In this document: piece after piece, positions 1-10,000 of the stretch
How positions within the stretch are numbered: position 1 is the first letter of the stretch
Layout: every line of letters begins with the position of its first letter
NCBI GenBank assembly: GCA_934193545.1
Contig: CAKPVL010000001.1
Coordinates: 75,671-139,670 of the forward strand
From: an uncultured Granulicatella sp.
Lineage (GTDB): Bacteria; Bacillota; Bacilli; Lactobacillales; Aerococcaceae
Length of the DNA: 64,000 bases
Direction of reading: 5' to 3'
Made by a program: the position numbers and the translations under genes
Notes under the pieces: model-generated
Told to the model about the DNA's origin: nothing
Databases searched by the model: none
The model's input: the letters and a program-made list of their open reading frames with translations, nothing else

Positions 1-1
1 C

Positions 2-844
2 GTAGCACTTCACTTAACGAAGCTGATTGAAAAAAGAGCTTCTGACGCAAGGTTGAAAGAAGCAATGTTGTACGCCGTTCAATCCGGTGGAAAACGCATT
101 AGACCGCTTTTAACGCTTGCAGTCGGTTCAGCTGGAACTTCGTCAAATGAAGCAGCGTTAGACTTAGCCTGTGCCTTAGAGATGATTCATACGTATTCAC
201 TCATTCATGATGATTTACCAGGAATGGATGACGATGACCTACGTCGTGGCCGTCCAACTGTGCATAAGGCGTTTGACGAAGCGACTGCGATTTTAGCAGG
301 GGATGCATTACTGACATTAGCCTTTGAAGTTGCAGCAAATGCCAACTTACAAGCTCATCAATTAGTAGAAGCCGTGAAGATTTTATCGACAGCTTCTGGG
401 ATGAGCGGCATGATTTCAGGGCAAATGAAAGATATTGCTAGTGAAGAAGTGACGATTACTTTAGAACAAATGAAGGAAATCCATCGTGAAAAAACAGGCG
501 AGTTATTACTAGCTGCTGTACGTCTTGGAAATCTTTTTGTAGATGATGCGAAGAAGAAAGAAGCTTTTGTCTCTTATGCAACACACTTTGGACTAGCATT
601 TCAAATTCAAAACGACTTGCAAGATGTGTGCTGGACAAGTGAGCAAACCGGTAAAGAAACAGGTAAGGATTCAGAACTAAGTAAAAATACGTATCCGAGT
701 CTCTTAGGAGTAGAAGGCGCAAAAGAAGCCTTAGCAAACGAAATTTCGTTTTGTAAGCGTGCATTAGAGGAAGTTGAGTTTACGCCAGAAAACCAACAAA
801 CAAAGGCGCTACTCGTTGAATTTTTAACGTATTTAGAAATATAG
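2..844 (+). CDS. ispA: Polyprenyl synthetase (farnesyl/geranyl diphosphate synthase), 5' end cut by window
   Basis: Short-chain trans-prenyl diphosphate synthase, which condenses isopentenyl diphosphate with allylic diphosphates to make the C15/C20 precursor of undecaprenyl and quinone lipids. The frame is open from base 2, so the gene starts upstream; a TTG at 53 is an internal codon, because family members have about 25-30 residues before the GGKRIRP motif seen here. The first Asp-rich motif is present (DDLPGMDDDDLRRGRPT). The second, normally DDxxD, reads NDLQD in the context FQIQNDLQDV, so its first Asp is replaced by Asn. It lies 9 bp before tlyA, the usual Firmicutes order. The family is clear; chain length of the product cannot be read from sequence. 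Confidence 0.93.
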   Translation, partial: VALHLTKLIEKRASDARLKEAMLYAVQSGGKRIRPLLTLAVGSAGTSSNEAALDLACALEMIHTYSLIHDDLPGMDDDDLRRGRPTVHKAFDEATAILAGDALLTLAFEVAANANLQAHQLVEAVKILSTASGMSGMISGQMKDIASEEVTITLEQMKEIHREKTGELLLAAVRLGNLFVDDAKKKEAFVSYATHFGLAFQIQNDLQDVCWTSEQTGKETGKDSELSKNTYPSLLGVEGAKEALANEISFCKRALEEVEFTPENQQTKALLVEFLTYLEI

Positions 845-853
845 GAGTAACAA

Positions 854-1669
854 ATGGAAAAAGAACGTGTGGATATTCTAGTCGTCCAACAAGGATTGAC
901 AGATTCCAGAGAAAAAGCCAAACGACTTGTCATGGCAGGACAAATCGTGGATGCGGTGAATCATAATCGATACGATAAACCAGGGGAGAAAATTCCTGTG
1001 ACGAGTTCATTGATGATAAAAGGCGAACCGTTAAAATATGTCTCTCGTGGTGGGTTGAAATTAGAAAAAGCCTTAAAAGAATTCGATGTCAGTGTCGATG
1101 GAAAGATTTTACTTGATATCGGTGCTTCGACTGGTGGCTTTACAGATGCTGCCTTACAAAATGGGGCCAAACAAAGTTATGCACTCGATGTGGGGTATAA
1201 CCAATTAGATTATAAACTTCGCCAAGATGAACGTGTCGTTGTCATGGAGCGTATGAATTTCCGTTTCGCCACTCCAGATGATTTCAAAAAAGGGCAACCA
1301 GATGTGGCTTCAATTGACGTATCGTTTATCTCGTTGAAACTAATTTTACCGCCATTAAAACCAATTCTAAAAGAAGGCGGAGACGTGCTTGTATTGATTA
1401 AACCGCAATTCGAAGCAGGTCGTGAACGCATCGGGAAAAAAGGAATTGTCAGCGATCCAAAAGTACATGAAGATGTATTAGTCGATATTTTAAGCTTCAG
1501 TGAACAAATTGGATTCACTGTCGAAAAAGTAACGTATTCACCAATCACTGGTGGAAGTGGGAATATTGAATTTTTAGCGCATTTAAAAAATACGGCTCCA
1601 AGTGAGGTTCATTCGTTTGAAGAACTCGCGCGTGAGACGGTTAAAGAAGCGCAACGATTAAAAAAGTAA
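854..1669 (+). CDS. tlyA: TlyA-family rRNA 2'-O-methyltransferase (S4 + FtsJ domains)
   Basis: TlyA-family RNA methyltransferase of 271 aa, the usual length. An N-terminal S4 RNA-binding domain spans about residues 1-60 (ERVDILVVQQGLTDSREKA), followed by an FtsJ/RrmJ-like Rossmann domain whose SAM loop reads LLDIGASTGGFTD near residue 86. Known members methylate riboses of 16S and 23S rRNA; older annotations call them hemolysins. The ribosome site AGGAG sits 8 bases before the ATG. The gene is between ispA and recN, as in many Firmicutes, but the argR/ahrC gene that commonly separates tlyA from recN is absent. Function is assigned by family; the target nucleotides in this host are not known. 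Confidence 0.9.
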   Translation: MEKERVDILVVQQGLTDSREKAKRLVMAGQIVDAVNHNRYDKPGEKIPVTSSLMIKGEPLKYVSRGGLKLEKALKEFDVSVDGKILLDIGASTGGFTDAALQNGAKQSYALDVGYNQLDYKLRQDERVVVMERMNFRFATPDDFKKGQPDVASIDVSFISLKLILPPLKPILKEGGDVLVLIKPQFEAGRERIGKKGIVSDPKVHEDVLVDILSFSEQIGFTVEKVTYSPITGGSGNIEFLAHLKNTAPSEVHSFEELARETVKEAQRLKK

Positions 1670-1681
1670 AGGGTGACGAAC

Positions 1682-3394
1682 TTGATTCAAGAGATTTACA
1701 TTAAAAATTTTGCCATTATCGAAGAAGTTCAGTGTACGTTTGAAAAAGGGATGACGGTATTAACCGGGGAAACAGGCGCTGGGAAATCGATTATTATTGA
1801 TGCGGTGGGCCTGTTGATTGGTGAACGTGCATCGCTCGAAATGATTCGTTATGGTGAAGAAAAGTCCTTGATTCAAGGGGTATTCCGAATTGAGGATCCA
1901 GCCGTTGTTGAAAAGTTGCAAGAATTCGGGGTTGAAGTTATTGAAGATGAATTAATGATTCAACGTGAATTATTGCAAAATGGGAAATCAAATTGCCGTA
2001 TTAATGGACAGTTAGCGACTGTTGCGCTCCTTAAACAAATCGGACCTTATTTAATCGATATTCATGGTCAAAATGAGCATTTCCTCTTATTAAACGAAGA
2101 GAAACACTTAGGGCTATTAGATGAGTTTGCACACCATCAAATGGGTTCATTAATGGCCGAGTACGATGAAGCATACGCTAAAGTGGTTGCTGCCAAACAA
2201 GAGCTTAGAGCCTTGCAAACGGCAGAAAAAGAAGACGCACAACGCGTAGATATGTTGAAATTCCAGCTTCAAGAAATCGAAGAAGCCAATATTTATGTGG
2301 GTGAGGAAGAACAATTAAGTGAAGAAAAAGAATACTTCACTCATTTCCAAAAAATCCAAACGGCACTTCAAACAGCTCTTGCTGCTCTTGAAGGGGAAGA
2401 ATACTCAAGCGTCGATGCTATCGGTGAAGCTACCCGTGAAGTAGAAAGCCTAGAATCGATTTCAACAAGCTTTAAGACACTCTCTACGCAAATGAGTGAG
2501 GCTTACTATCAATTACAAGATGCCGCAAGTGCGATTCGTCATGAAATTGAAAATGCAGAATTTGACGAAGAACGTCTGGCCTTTATTGAAGAACGTCTTG
2601 ATATTTACTATCAATTAAAACGTAAATATGGGGATGATGCAGAAGAAATTCTAGCCTTCCAAGATAAAGCAAGAGACGCTTTGAATAAGATTGAAAATAA
2701 AGAAGCATTGATTGCTGAAATAGAAAAAGTGTTGAAACAAGCTACTCATGAAGCCTTTGCGATTGCAGAGAAGATTTCAAATATTCGTAGAGAAGTGGCT
2801 AAACGCTTAGAAGCAGATATTGTGAGCGAATTACACGGACTATACATGGAGAATGCGCAATTTGCCATTCAATTTGAAACTTCAGATACCCTACTGGAAA
2901 CAGGGATTGACATCGTTGAGTTTTACATTTCAACGAATAAAGGGGAACCGTTGAAGCCTCTTAGCAAGATTGTCTCCGGTGGGGAGTTGTCGCGTATTAC
3001 ATTAGCGATGAAATCCATCTTCACAAAAGAACAACTCGTTGGAACGATTATTTTTGACGAGGTGGATACAGGTGTTAGCGGACGTGTGGCGCAGGCGATT
3101 GCTTCGAAGATGCACTACATTTCAGAATACGCTCAAGTGTTGAGTATTACGCATTTACCACAAGTGGCAAGTATGGCGGATACCCATATTCATATTGAAA
3201 AAGTGGAAGAGGGCGAACGTACGCATACGATTCTGAAAGTGATGGATGAAGCGGAACGTACAGAAGAAATCGCGCGTATGCTTTCAGGTACGACGATTAC
3301 AGCATTAACACTTGAAAATGCAAAAGAATTACTACAAATTTCAAACGCAATTAAACAGGAAAATGATACACGAGCAGAAGGTGAACGCAAATGA
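1682..3394 (+). CDS. recN: DNA repair protein RecN
   Basis: SMC-like ATPase acting early at double-strand breaks. The start chosen is the TTG at 1682, giving MIQEIYIKNFAIIEE, because AAAGGG lies about 8 bases upstream and this matches the usual RecN N-terminus; the GTG at 1673 overlaps that ribosome site and would add three residues. Walker A (GETGAGKS) lies near residue 30, a long coiled-coil middle covers about 150-380, and the C-terminal half carries the ABC signature (SGGELSRI) and Walker B (IIFDEVDTGVSG). At 570 aa it is full length. It follows tlyA by 12 bases and overlaps the next gene by 4, so it is in the same operon. Confidence 0.95.
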   Translation: MIQEIYIKNFAIIEEVQCTFEKGMTVLTGETGAGKSIIIDAVGLLIGERASLEMIRYGEEKSLIQGVFRIEDPAVVEKLQEFGVEVIEDELMIQRELLQNGKSNCRINGQLATVALLKQIGPYLIDIHGQNEHFLLLNEEKHLGLLDEFAHHQMGSLMAEYDEAYAKVVAAKQELRALQTAEKEDAQRVDMLKFQLQEIEEANIYVGEEEQLSEEKEYFTHFQKIQTALQTALAALEGEEYSSVDAIGEATREVESLESISTSFKTLSTQMSEAYYQLQDAASAIRHEIENAEFDEERLAFIEERLDIYYQLKRKYGDDAEEILAFQDKARDALNKIENKEALIAEIEKVLKQATHEAFAIAEKISNIRREVAKRLEADIVSELHGLYMENAQFAIQFETSDTLLETGIDIVEFYISTNKGEPLKPLSKIVSGGELSRITLAMKSIFTKEQLVGTIIFDEVDTGVSGRVAQAIASKMHYISEYAQVLSITHLPQVASMADTHIHIEKVEEGERTHTILKVMDEAERTEEIARMLSGTTITALTLENAKELLQISNAIKQENDTRAEGERK

Positions 3395-4119
3395 CAAAAA
3401 TCTTTGCACATAGAGGGAGTAAAGGGACTCATCCAGAAAACACACTCGCTTCATTTAGAGAAGCAGTGCGTGTAGGGAGTGATGGCATTGAACTCGATGT
3501 CCATTTAACAAAGGATGGGCATTTAGTCGTGATTCATGATGAAACGGTTGACCGTACAACTAATGGTACTGGAGAAATCAGAACCTTAACGCTTGCAGAA
3601 ATTAAAGCAATGGATGCAGGAAGTTGGTTTAATGCGACATTTGCAGGCGAGAAGATTCCAACGCTAGAAGAAGTACTCTTATTGCTGAAAGAGTTAGATT
3701 TTAACGGTCAATTAAATATCGAGTTAAAAACTGATATTATTCAATATGAGGGGCTAGTTGAGAAATGTCTAGCCCTTCAAAGTACCGAGAATTGGCCATT
3801 TGCAATTGTTTATTCTAGCTTTAACCCATATACATTAGTTGAGCTCAAAAGATTAAATCCAACTCAAGAAATTGGACTTCTCTTTGAGTCAGAGGAGTGG
3901 GCAAACAAAGGTGACGCTATGCTTGAAAAAGAAGCATACCATCCTGATTTGAAGTTGCTCGATTGGACGCTTGAATGGAATACGAATCAATTGCCTTTAC
4001 GTGTATGGACTGTGAATGAAGATAAAGACATTAACCGTTGCTTTGAACTACAGATTGAAGCCATTTTTACGGACTATCCGGAAAAGGCGTTGCAATTAAA
4101 GGAGAACTATGAGCGATAA
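3391..4119 (+). CDS. Glycerophosphodiester phosphodiesterase family protein
   Basis: Cytoplasmic GDPD/UgpQ-type enzyme of 242 aa, expected to split glycerophosphodiesters into glycerol 3-phosphate and an alcohol. The N-terminus has the family signature FAHRGSKGTHPENTLASF, followed by the metal and catalytic motifs IELDVHLTKDG and VIHDETVDRTTNG. Late motifs (RVWTVNED, IFTDYPEKAL) complete the TIM-barrel fold. There is no signal peptide or membrane segment, so it differs from the GlpQ lipoproteins. Its start overlaps recN by 4 bases and its end overlaps miaA by 11, indicating translational coupling. Substrate preference is inferred from the family only. Confidence 0.88.
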   Translation: MTKIFAHRGSKGTHPENTLASFREAVRVGSDGIELDVHLTKDGHLVVIHDETVDRTTNGTGEIRTLTLAEIKAMDAGSWFNATFAGEKIPTLEEVLLLLKELDFNGQLNIELKTDIIQYEGLVEKCLALQSTENWPFAIVYSSFNPYTLVELKRLNPTQEIGLLFESEEWANKGDAMLEKEAYHPDLKLLDWTLEWNTNQLPLRVWTVNEDKDINRCFELQIEAIFTDYPEKALQLKENYER

Positions 4120-5050
4120 GCTACCAAAAATTATGATTATCGTGGGACCAACCGCGGTAGGAAAAACAGCTCTCAGTATTGAACTAGCAAAACACTTCAA
4201 TGGCGAAATCATTAATGGAGATTCGCTTCAAGTGTATAAAGGTCTTGATATTGGGACAGCAAAAGTTACTGAGGAAGAAAAAGAAGGCGTTCCTCATCAC
4301 CTGCTAGATATTTGTGAGTGGGATGAACCTTTTACTGCAAGTGACTTTAAAGAGAAGGCCGAAGCTGCTATTGCAAACATTACGAGTCGTGGGAAGCTAC
4401 CGATTATCGTTGGTGGCACTGGACTCTATATCGAAGGACTCCTATATGGATTCCATTATAGTGGCGAGGGCTCGAATGATCCGGACTATCGTTTATTAAA
4501 AGAACAAGAACTGGAAGAAAAAGGTTCAGAAGTACTTTGGAATGAATTAAATGCCGTAGATCCAGAAGCCGCTGCAAAGATTTCGGTGAATAATCCTAGA
4601 CGCGTGATTCGTGCGCTAGAAGTGATTCATGCGACTGGGAAGAAGTTTTCAAGCCTCGAAATTCAAAAGACACCACACTATGATGCGTTTATTATTGGGT
4701 TAAATACAGACCGTTCGCTTCTATATGAGCGCATTAATTTACGTGTAGAACTGATGTCACAGGCTGGTCTTGAAGAAGAAGCCAGAGTGTTATATGAAAA
4801 ATCAAAAGGCTTAGATATCCAATCGATTAGTGGAATTGGATATAAGGAATGGATTCCATATTTTGAAGGGGAACAGTCGCGCGAGGCAATTATCGCGACT
4901 ATCCAACAAAACTCAAGACGATACGCGAAACGACAATTAACGTGGTTTAGAAATCGACTACCGCAAATTCGTTGGGTGAATTTATTAGAGAATCCAAAAG
5001 AGAAAGAAGAACTATTAGAAGAACTATCAGCTTTTGTAGAGGAGGGATAG
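4109..5050 (+). CDS. miaA: tRNA dimethylallyltransferase MiaA
   Basis: Transfers a dimethylallyl group to N6 of A37 in tRNAs that read UNN codons. The N-terminal P-loop reads GPTAVGKTALS, followed by the substrate motifs INGDSLQVYKGLDIGTAK and DICEWDEPFTASDF, then VGGTGLYIEGL. The C-terminal part has SGIGYKEW and QNSRRYAKRQLTWFRN, all standard for MiaA. Length 313 aa is normal. The ATG lies inside the end of the GDPD gene and is preceded by AAAGGAG. It is followed after one base by hflX, the conserved miaA-hflX pair. Its dimethylallyl diphosphate donor belongs to the same isoprenoid supply as the ispA product at the window start. Confidence 0.97.
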   Translation: MSDKLPKIMIIVGPTAVGKTALSIELAKHFNGEIINGDSLQVYKGLDIGTAKVTEEEKEGVPHHLLDICEWDEPFTASDFKEKAEAAIANITSRGKLPIIVGGTGLYIEGLLYGFHYSGEGSNDPDYRLLKEQELEEKGSEVLWNELNAVDPEAAAKISVNNPRRVIRALEVIHATGKKFSSLEIQKTPHYDAFIIGLNTDRSLLYERINLRVELMSQAGLEEEARVLYEKSKGLDIQSISGIGYKEWIPYFEGEQSREAIIATIQQNSRRYAKRQLTWFRNRLPQIRWVNLLENPKEKEELLEELSAFVEEG

Positions 5051-5051
5051 A

Positions 5052-6254
5052 ATGGAACAAAGAGAACGCGTACTAATCGTAAGCGTACAAACGACGCAAA
5101 CGGATGAGGATTTCACATATGCTAACCAAGAGCTAGCGCAATTAGTCGATACAGCGATGGGGGAAGTGGTGGCTACCGTTACTCAAAAACGAGAAACAAT
5201 CAGCGGCCGTACCCTTGTTGGGAAAGGGAAAGTCGAAGAAATTAGTCACTTGGTTGATGAACTAGAAGTGGACCTTGTTGTATTCTATCAATCGCTCACA
5301 GGCTCGATGGTGAAAAATCTCAATGAATCGATTAACTGTCGTATCATTGATCGTGTACAATTGATTTTAGATATTTTTGCAATGCGTGCTCGTTCTAAAG
5401 AAGGGAAACTTCAAGTACAGCTCGCGCAATTAAACTACTTACTACCTCGTCTTTCAGGGCAACGAGAAGGCTTGTCTCGTCAAGGTGGGGGAATTGGTAC
5501 TCGTGGTCCAGGGGAAACACGCCTAGAAACCGATAGACGTTATATTCGTAAGCAAATCCAAGATATCGAAGAACAGTTAGAACAAATCAAGAAACATCGT
5601 GAACGTTCGCGTGAGAAGAGAAAGAGTTCTAATGGATTCCAACTAGGATTAATCGGATATACGAATGCTGGGAAGTCTACGATTTTAAATCAATTAACAC
5701 ATGCGGGGACTTACCAAATGGACCAATTGTTTGCGACTCTTGATCCATTAACTAGACAGGTGGACTTGTTCCCGAATTTCGAAGTGACTTTAACAGATAC
5801 GGTAGGATTTATCCAAGAGTTACCAACGACATTGATTCATGCGTTTGAATCGACGCTTGAAGAAAGTGCTGATGTCGATTTATTAGTTCATGTGGTAGAT
5901 GCGTCAAACGCGCAGTTCTCTCTACATGAAAAGACGGTTATCGATTTAGTAAATGACTTGGAAATGCAAGAAATTCCGATGGTGACTGTCTACAATAAGA
6001 CAGACTTAATCGAAGGCGAATTCCAACCTAACCTTTATCCATCGATTCAAATTTCTGCAGTGAATGAAGCAGATGTGGAACGATTAAAAGCTTTCTTAAA
6101 AGAACAAGTAAAAGCGCAAATGACATACTATGAAGAGTGGTTAGACGTGACGCAGACGAAAGAGTTGAATCAGCTTCAACAACGCACACTTGTCGAGTCA
6201 TTGAACTACGATGAAGAGAAAAATCAATATTGCGTAAAAGGGTATCGAAAATAA
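5052..6254 (+). CDS. hflX: GTPase HflX
   Basis: Ribosome-associated GTPase that in other bacteria splits or rescues stalled 70S ribosomes. The N-terminal HflX domain includes the glycine-rich segment SRQGGGIGTRGPGETRLETD, then a coiled coil (about residues 165-195), then the G domain with G1 GYTNAGKST, G3 DTVGFI and G4 NKTD. Length 400 aa is normal. The ribosome site GGAGGG precedes the ATG. It is the last gene of the operon that begins upstream of the window; a strong intrinsic terminator follows at once. Family assignment is firm. Confidence 0.96.
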   Translation: MEQRERVLIVSVQTTQTDEDFTYANQELAQLVDTAMGEVVATVTQKRETISGRTLVGKGKVEEISHLVDELEVDLVVFYQSLTGSMVKNLNESINCRIIDRVQLILDIFAMRARSKEGKLQVQLAQLNYLLPRLSGQREGLSRQGGGIGTRGPGETRLETDRRYIRKQIQDIEEQLEQIKKHRERSREKRKSSNGFQLGLIGYTNAGKSTILNQLTHAGTYQMDQLFATLDPLTRQVDLFPNFEVTLTDTVGFIQELPTTLIHAFESTLEESADVDLLVHVVDASNAQFSLHEKTVIDLVNDLEMQEIPMVTVYNKTDLIEGEFQPNLYPSIQISAVNEADVERLKAFLKEQVKAQMTYYEEWLDVTQTKELNQLQQRTLVESLNYDEEKNQYCVKGYRK

Positions 6255-6262
6255 AAATATTT

Positions 6263-6296
6263 AACGGCTTGAAACTTTGAATTCAAGCCGTTTTTT
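6263..6296 (+). terminator. Intrinsic terminator after hflX
   Basis: An 11-bp perfect stem (AACGGCTTGAA with its complement at 6282-6292) and an 8-base loop, followed by a T run. It ends the ispA-tlyA-recN-miaA-hflX transcription unit. Confidence 0.92.
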
Positions 6297-6307
6297 GTGG
6301 CGTAGAT

Positions 6308-6336
6308 TTGTAATCTAACCCCAAAACGCGTATAAT
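6308..6336 (+). promoter_or_regulatory. SigA promoter of rnc
   Basis: TTGTAA (6308-6313), a 17-base spacer and a perfect TATAAT (6331-6336), lying between the hflX terminator and rnc. An AGGAGG ribosome site follows just before the ATG at 6369. Confidence 0.85.
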
Positions 6337-6368
6337 ATTGAGGATAAGGAATTTTTCAGGAGGCCATC

Positions 6369-7079
6369 ATGAAAGAGGTAAAAGCAATCTCAGCAATTTT
6401 AAAAGAGAAGTTCGATATTTCGTTTAAAAACGAGGCATTGCTCGTCGAAGCGATGACTCACTCTTCGTATGCCAATGAGCATAAAGAAATGAAGGGAATC
6501 TATAACGAGCGCATCGAGTTTCTTGGAGATGCGGTTTTAGAACTCAATATTTCAGATTGGCTCTTTAGACAATTTCCTCATTTTAAAGAAGGACAATTAA
6601 CGAAACTAAGAGCACAAATTGTTTGCGAAGATAGCCTATCAATGCTTGCAAAGGAATGTTCTCTGAACGAGTACTTATTACTTGGTAAGGGAGAAACACT
6701 GAGCGGTGGGCGTGAAAAGCCAGCTGTTTTATGTGACGTGTTCGAGGCGTTTATCGGTGCACTTTATCTTGATAAAGGGATGGAAGAAGTACAACGTTTC
6801 TTAGACCAAGTGATTGTTCCTAAGATTAAAAATGGACGTTATGAACTGATTACTGATTTCAAAACTGAGTTACAAGAGTATTTGCAACAAAATGGGACAG
6901 TTCATATTCGTTATGAATTGATTAAAGAAGAAGGACCTTCGCATGATAAAGTATTTACTGTTCAAGTAACTGTGGATGGGAAGAAATACAAAACTGCGAG
7001 TGGAAAAACGAAGAAGGCAGCCGAGCAAATGGCTGCAAAATTGACTATGGAAGAACTAACACAGAGTTCACTTTCATAG
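6369..7079 (+). CDS. rnc: Ribonuclease III
   Basis: Double-strand-specific endoribonuclease for rRNA precursor and mRNA processing. The N-terminal RNase III domain shows the catalytic signature ERIEFLGDAVLEL (about residues 48-60) and a second acidic site in CDVFEAFIGALYLDKG. A double-stranded RNA-binding domain fills the C-terminal 70 residues (DFKTELQEYLQQNG to the end, with the KKAAEQMAA helix). Length 236 aa is typical. It has its own promoter and AGGAGG ribosome site and heads the rnc-smc unit, a conserved arrangement in Firmicutes. Confidence 0.97.
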   Translation: MKEVKAISAILKEKFDISFKNEALLVEAMTHSSYANEHKEMKGIYNERIEFLGDAVLELNISDWLFRQFPHFKEGQLTKLRAQIVCEDSLSMLAKECSLNEYLLLGKGETLSGGREKPAVLCDVFEAFIGALYLDKGMEEVQRFLDQVIVPKIKNGRYELITDFKTELQEYLQQNGTVHIRYELIKEEGPSHDKVFTVQVTVDGKKYKTASGKTKKAAEQMAAKLTMEELTQSSLS

Positions 7080-7096
7080 AAAGAAAGGATTAAAGC

Positions 7097-10000
7097 ATGC
7101 AATTAGAAAAAATTGAAATGTCGGGATTTAAATCATTTGCCGATAAAACAACAATTGAATTCGATAAGGGCGTGACTGCGGTTGTAGGACCTAATGGTAG
7201 TGGAAAGTCGAATCTTTCTGAAGCGATTAAGTGGGTTCTTGGGGAACAATCGGCTAAGAGTTTACGTGGGAAACGGATGGATGATGTTATTTTCGCAGGT
7301 TCTCAAACAAGAAAACCAGTGAATATTGCTGAAGTTAATCTGTATATCAATAACGAAGACAAAGTGTTGGCAACGGATCAAACACAAGTCGTGTTAACGC
7401 GTCGTTTGAATCGTAATGGGGCAAGTGATTTCTTAATTAACAAGAAACCAGTTCGTTTAAAAGACATTACAAACTTAATGATGGACTCAGGGTTAGGGAA
7501 AGACTCGTTCGCTTTGATTTCGCAAGGGAAAGTTGAGCAAATCTTTAACGAAAAACCTGAAGAACGTCGAATGATTATCGAAGAAGCGGCTGGAGTTTTA
7601 AAATACAAAGACCGTAAAAATCAAGCGCAACGTAAATTGAATCAAACACAAGATCACTTGAATCGTGTGGAGGATATTCTTCATGAGATTGAAGGCCAAT
7701 TAGCACCGCTGGAAGAGCAACGCGAAAAGGCGATTACATACGTTTCGAAGAAAGAACAGTTAGAAGATGTGGAAACAGCCCTCTTAGCGGTTGAAATCGA
7801 AACATTAAACGCTCAGTGGAAAGTAGCCCTTCAAGAAGTAGAGCAACTGCAAGAGCAATTAGCGCAAACAGAAGCGCTATTAGAAAGTCTTCAAGTGGAT
7901 ATTGAGGAAAATCAAGTAAAACTTGAAGCTCGTAACGAAGAACTCGATGCTAAGCAAGAAGAATACGTCGAATTAATCCAAAAAGTCGAACAATTGGATG
8001 GTCAACGTAAAGTCTTTGAGCAACGTCGTCAATTTGCGGAACGTAGTGATGAGGAAAATCAAGAAGCATTAGCTGCTACGCTTCGTGAGTTAGAAGAAGT
8101 GGAAGCAAAATTAACTCTTCTTGAAAAGAATCAAGTCGAGCGTAAGGTTGAATTAAAGAACGTAGAAGAGGCTTGGAGCCAATTAGTTGAAGAATTAGAC
8201 CAATTAAGTCAAAGTAACGAGGAAAGCGTTAAAGAGCTTCAAAATCGTTATATTGAGCAATTACAAGAAATCTCACGTTTACTCAACCAAGAGAAGAACC
8301 TTGAGAAGTCAATGGAAGTAAACCAAAACACTCAAGAAAAAATGACGGAGCGTTTTGATTCCTTTGATGAAGAACATCGTGCTTTAGAAGAAAAAGCAAA
8401 CCACTTTGTTGAGAAAATTGAAGAACTCACCAAAGAAGAAGCCACTTCTGAAAAACGACTTTCGCAGCTAAGAGAAAAATTAGCAAAAGTGAATGAGAAA
8501 CATGCAACTCTTTCAAGTGAAGGCATGGAAAAAGAACGCCATCTTCAACAATTACAAGCGACAGTTCGAAGCTTAAAACAAGTTTCTGAAGATTACGCTG
8601 GTTATTATCAAGGGGTTCGTGAAGTACTGAAACATAAATCAGAATTGCCAGGTGTGGTGAATTCCGTAGCGGAATTAATCCGTGTAGATGAACAATTAAC
8701 AACAGCTATCGATATCGCGCTAGGAGCGACGAGCCAGCATATCGTTGTGACCGATGAGAAGGCTGCTGCAAAAGCGATTACGTATTTGAAGACGAATCGC
8801 CTGGGTCGTGCAACGTTCTTACCATTATCGATAATTAAAGAAAAACAAGTTCCAGATACAGTTCTGAACCAAGCGAAAAAAGTCGACGGATTTATTGGTA
8901 TCGCAAGCGAACTTGTTTCAACAGATAAAAAATATGCTTCTATTATCAAAAACTTACTTGGAACTACACTTGTAACAACCAACTTACAAGTAGCGCAATT
9001 ATTAGCAAAACAACTTGGTTACCGCTATCGTATTGTGTCACTTGAAGGGGATGTCGTAAACGCGGGCGGTTCGATGACAGGGGGAGCTTCTAAGAACTCT
9101 GGCCAACAGTCACTCGTTCGTCGTAACAGTCAACTAGAAACAGTGACAAAGCAATTTGAAGAAGCAAAGACTGAATACGAAAAAATATCAGCACAGTTCC
9201 AAAAAGTGACAGCTGAAAAGAACAAGCTAGAAGAAGAGTATCGCGAATTAAATGCGAGTCATACTCAATTGGAACAAACCCTCAACCAATTAGAATTCCA
9301 ATCAAGATTTGCACTTGAAGAAGTTCAAAAACACGAACGTATTCAACAAGCAAACCAATTTGAAATGGATGAACTCATTGAAGCATATGAGCAATTGGAA
9401 GAGCAATATGTTGAAAACCATGAGAAATTGGTAGCCCTTCAAAAAGCAAATGCATCCTTGAAAAAAGAATTGGATTACCTTCAATTATCGAATGAAGATA
9501 AGACCCAACAAATTCAAGAAAAGCAAAAAGAATTGCAAGAACTTGGAACCAATCGTGCTCGTGTACAAGAGCAATTTAACCAAGAAAAACGTGAAATTCA
9601 TCAAACAAAACTTCAAAAAACTCGCTTAGAAGATCAAATTGAATTATTACATTCTAAGAAATCGGAACAGTCTCGTAATCAAGAGGAAGACGAAGCGATT
9701 TATGCGAAGATTCAAGAAGAGTTTGATGCGTTAAAAGGTCAAGTGGATGAATTAGATGCACTGATTAAGGAATTACGTGAGGAGCGTTCGGCACTAGAAA
9801 TTCATGTAAAACAATCAGAAGCTGCTAGAACTCAAGCGCAACATCAATTACAAGATCAGTTGAAGAATCAAACACGATTAGAAACGAAAGCAAATCGTTT
9901 TGAAATCTCGATTGACCAAAAATTAACGTACTTGAGCGAAGAATACGAATTAACGTTTGAAGCAGCAATCGCTAAAACAACACTTGATATGTCGATTGAA

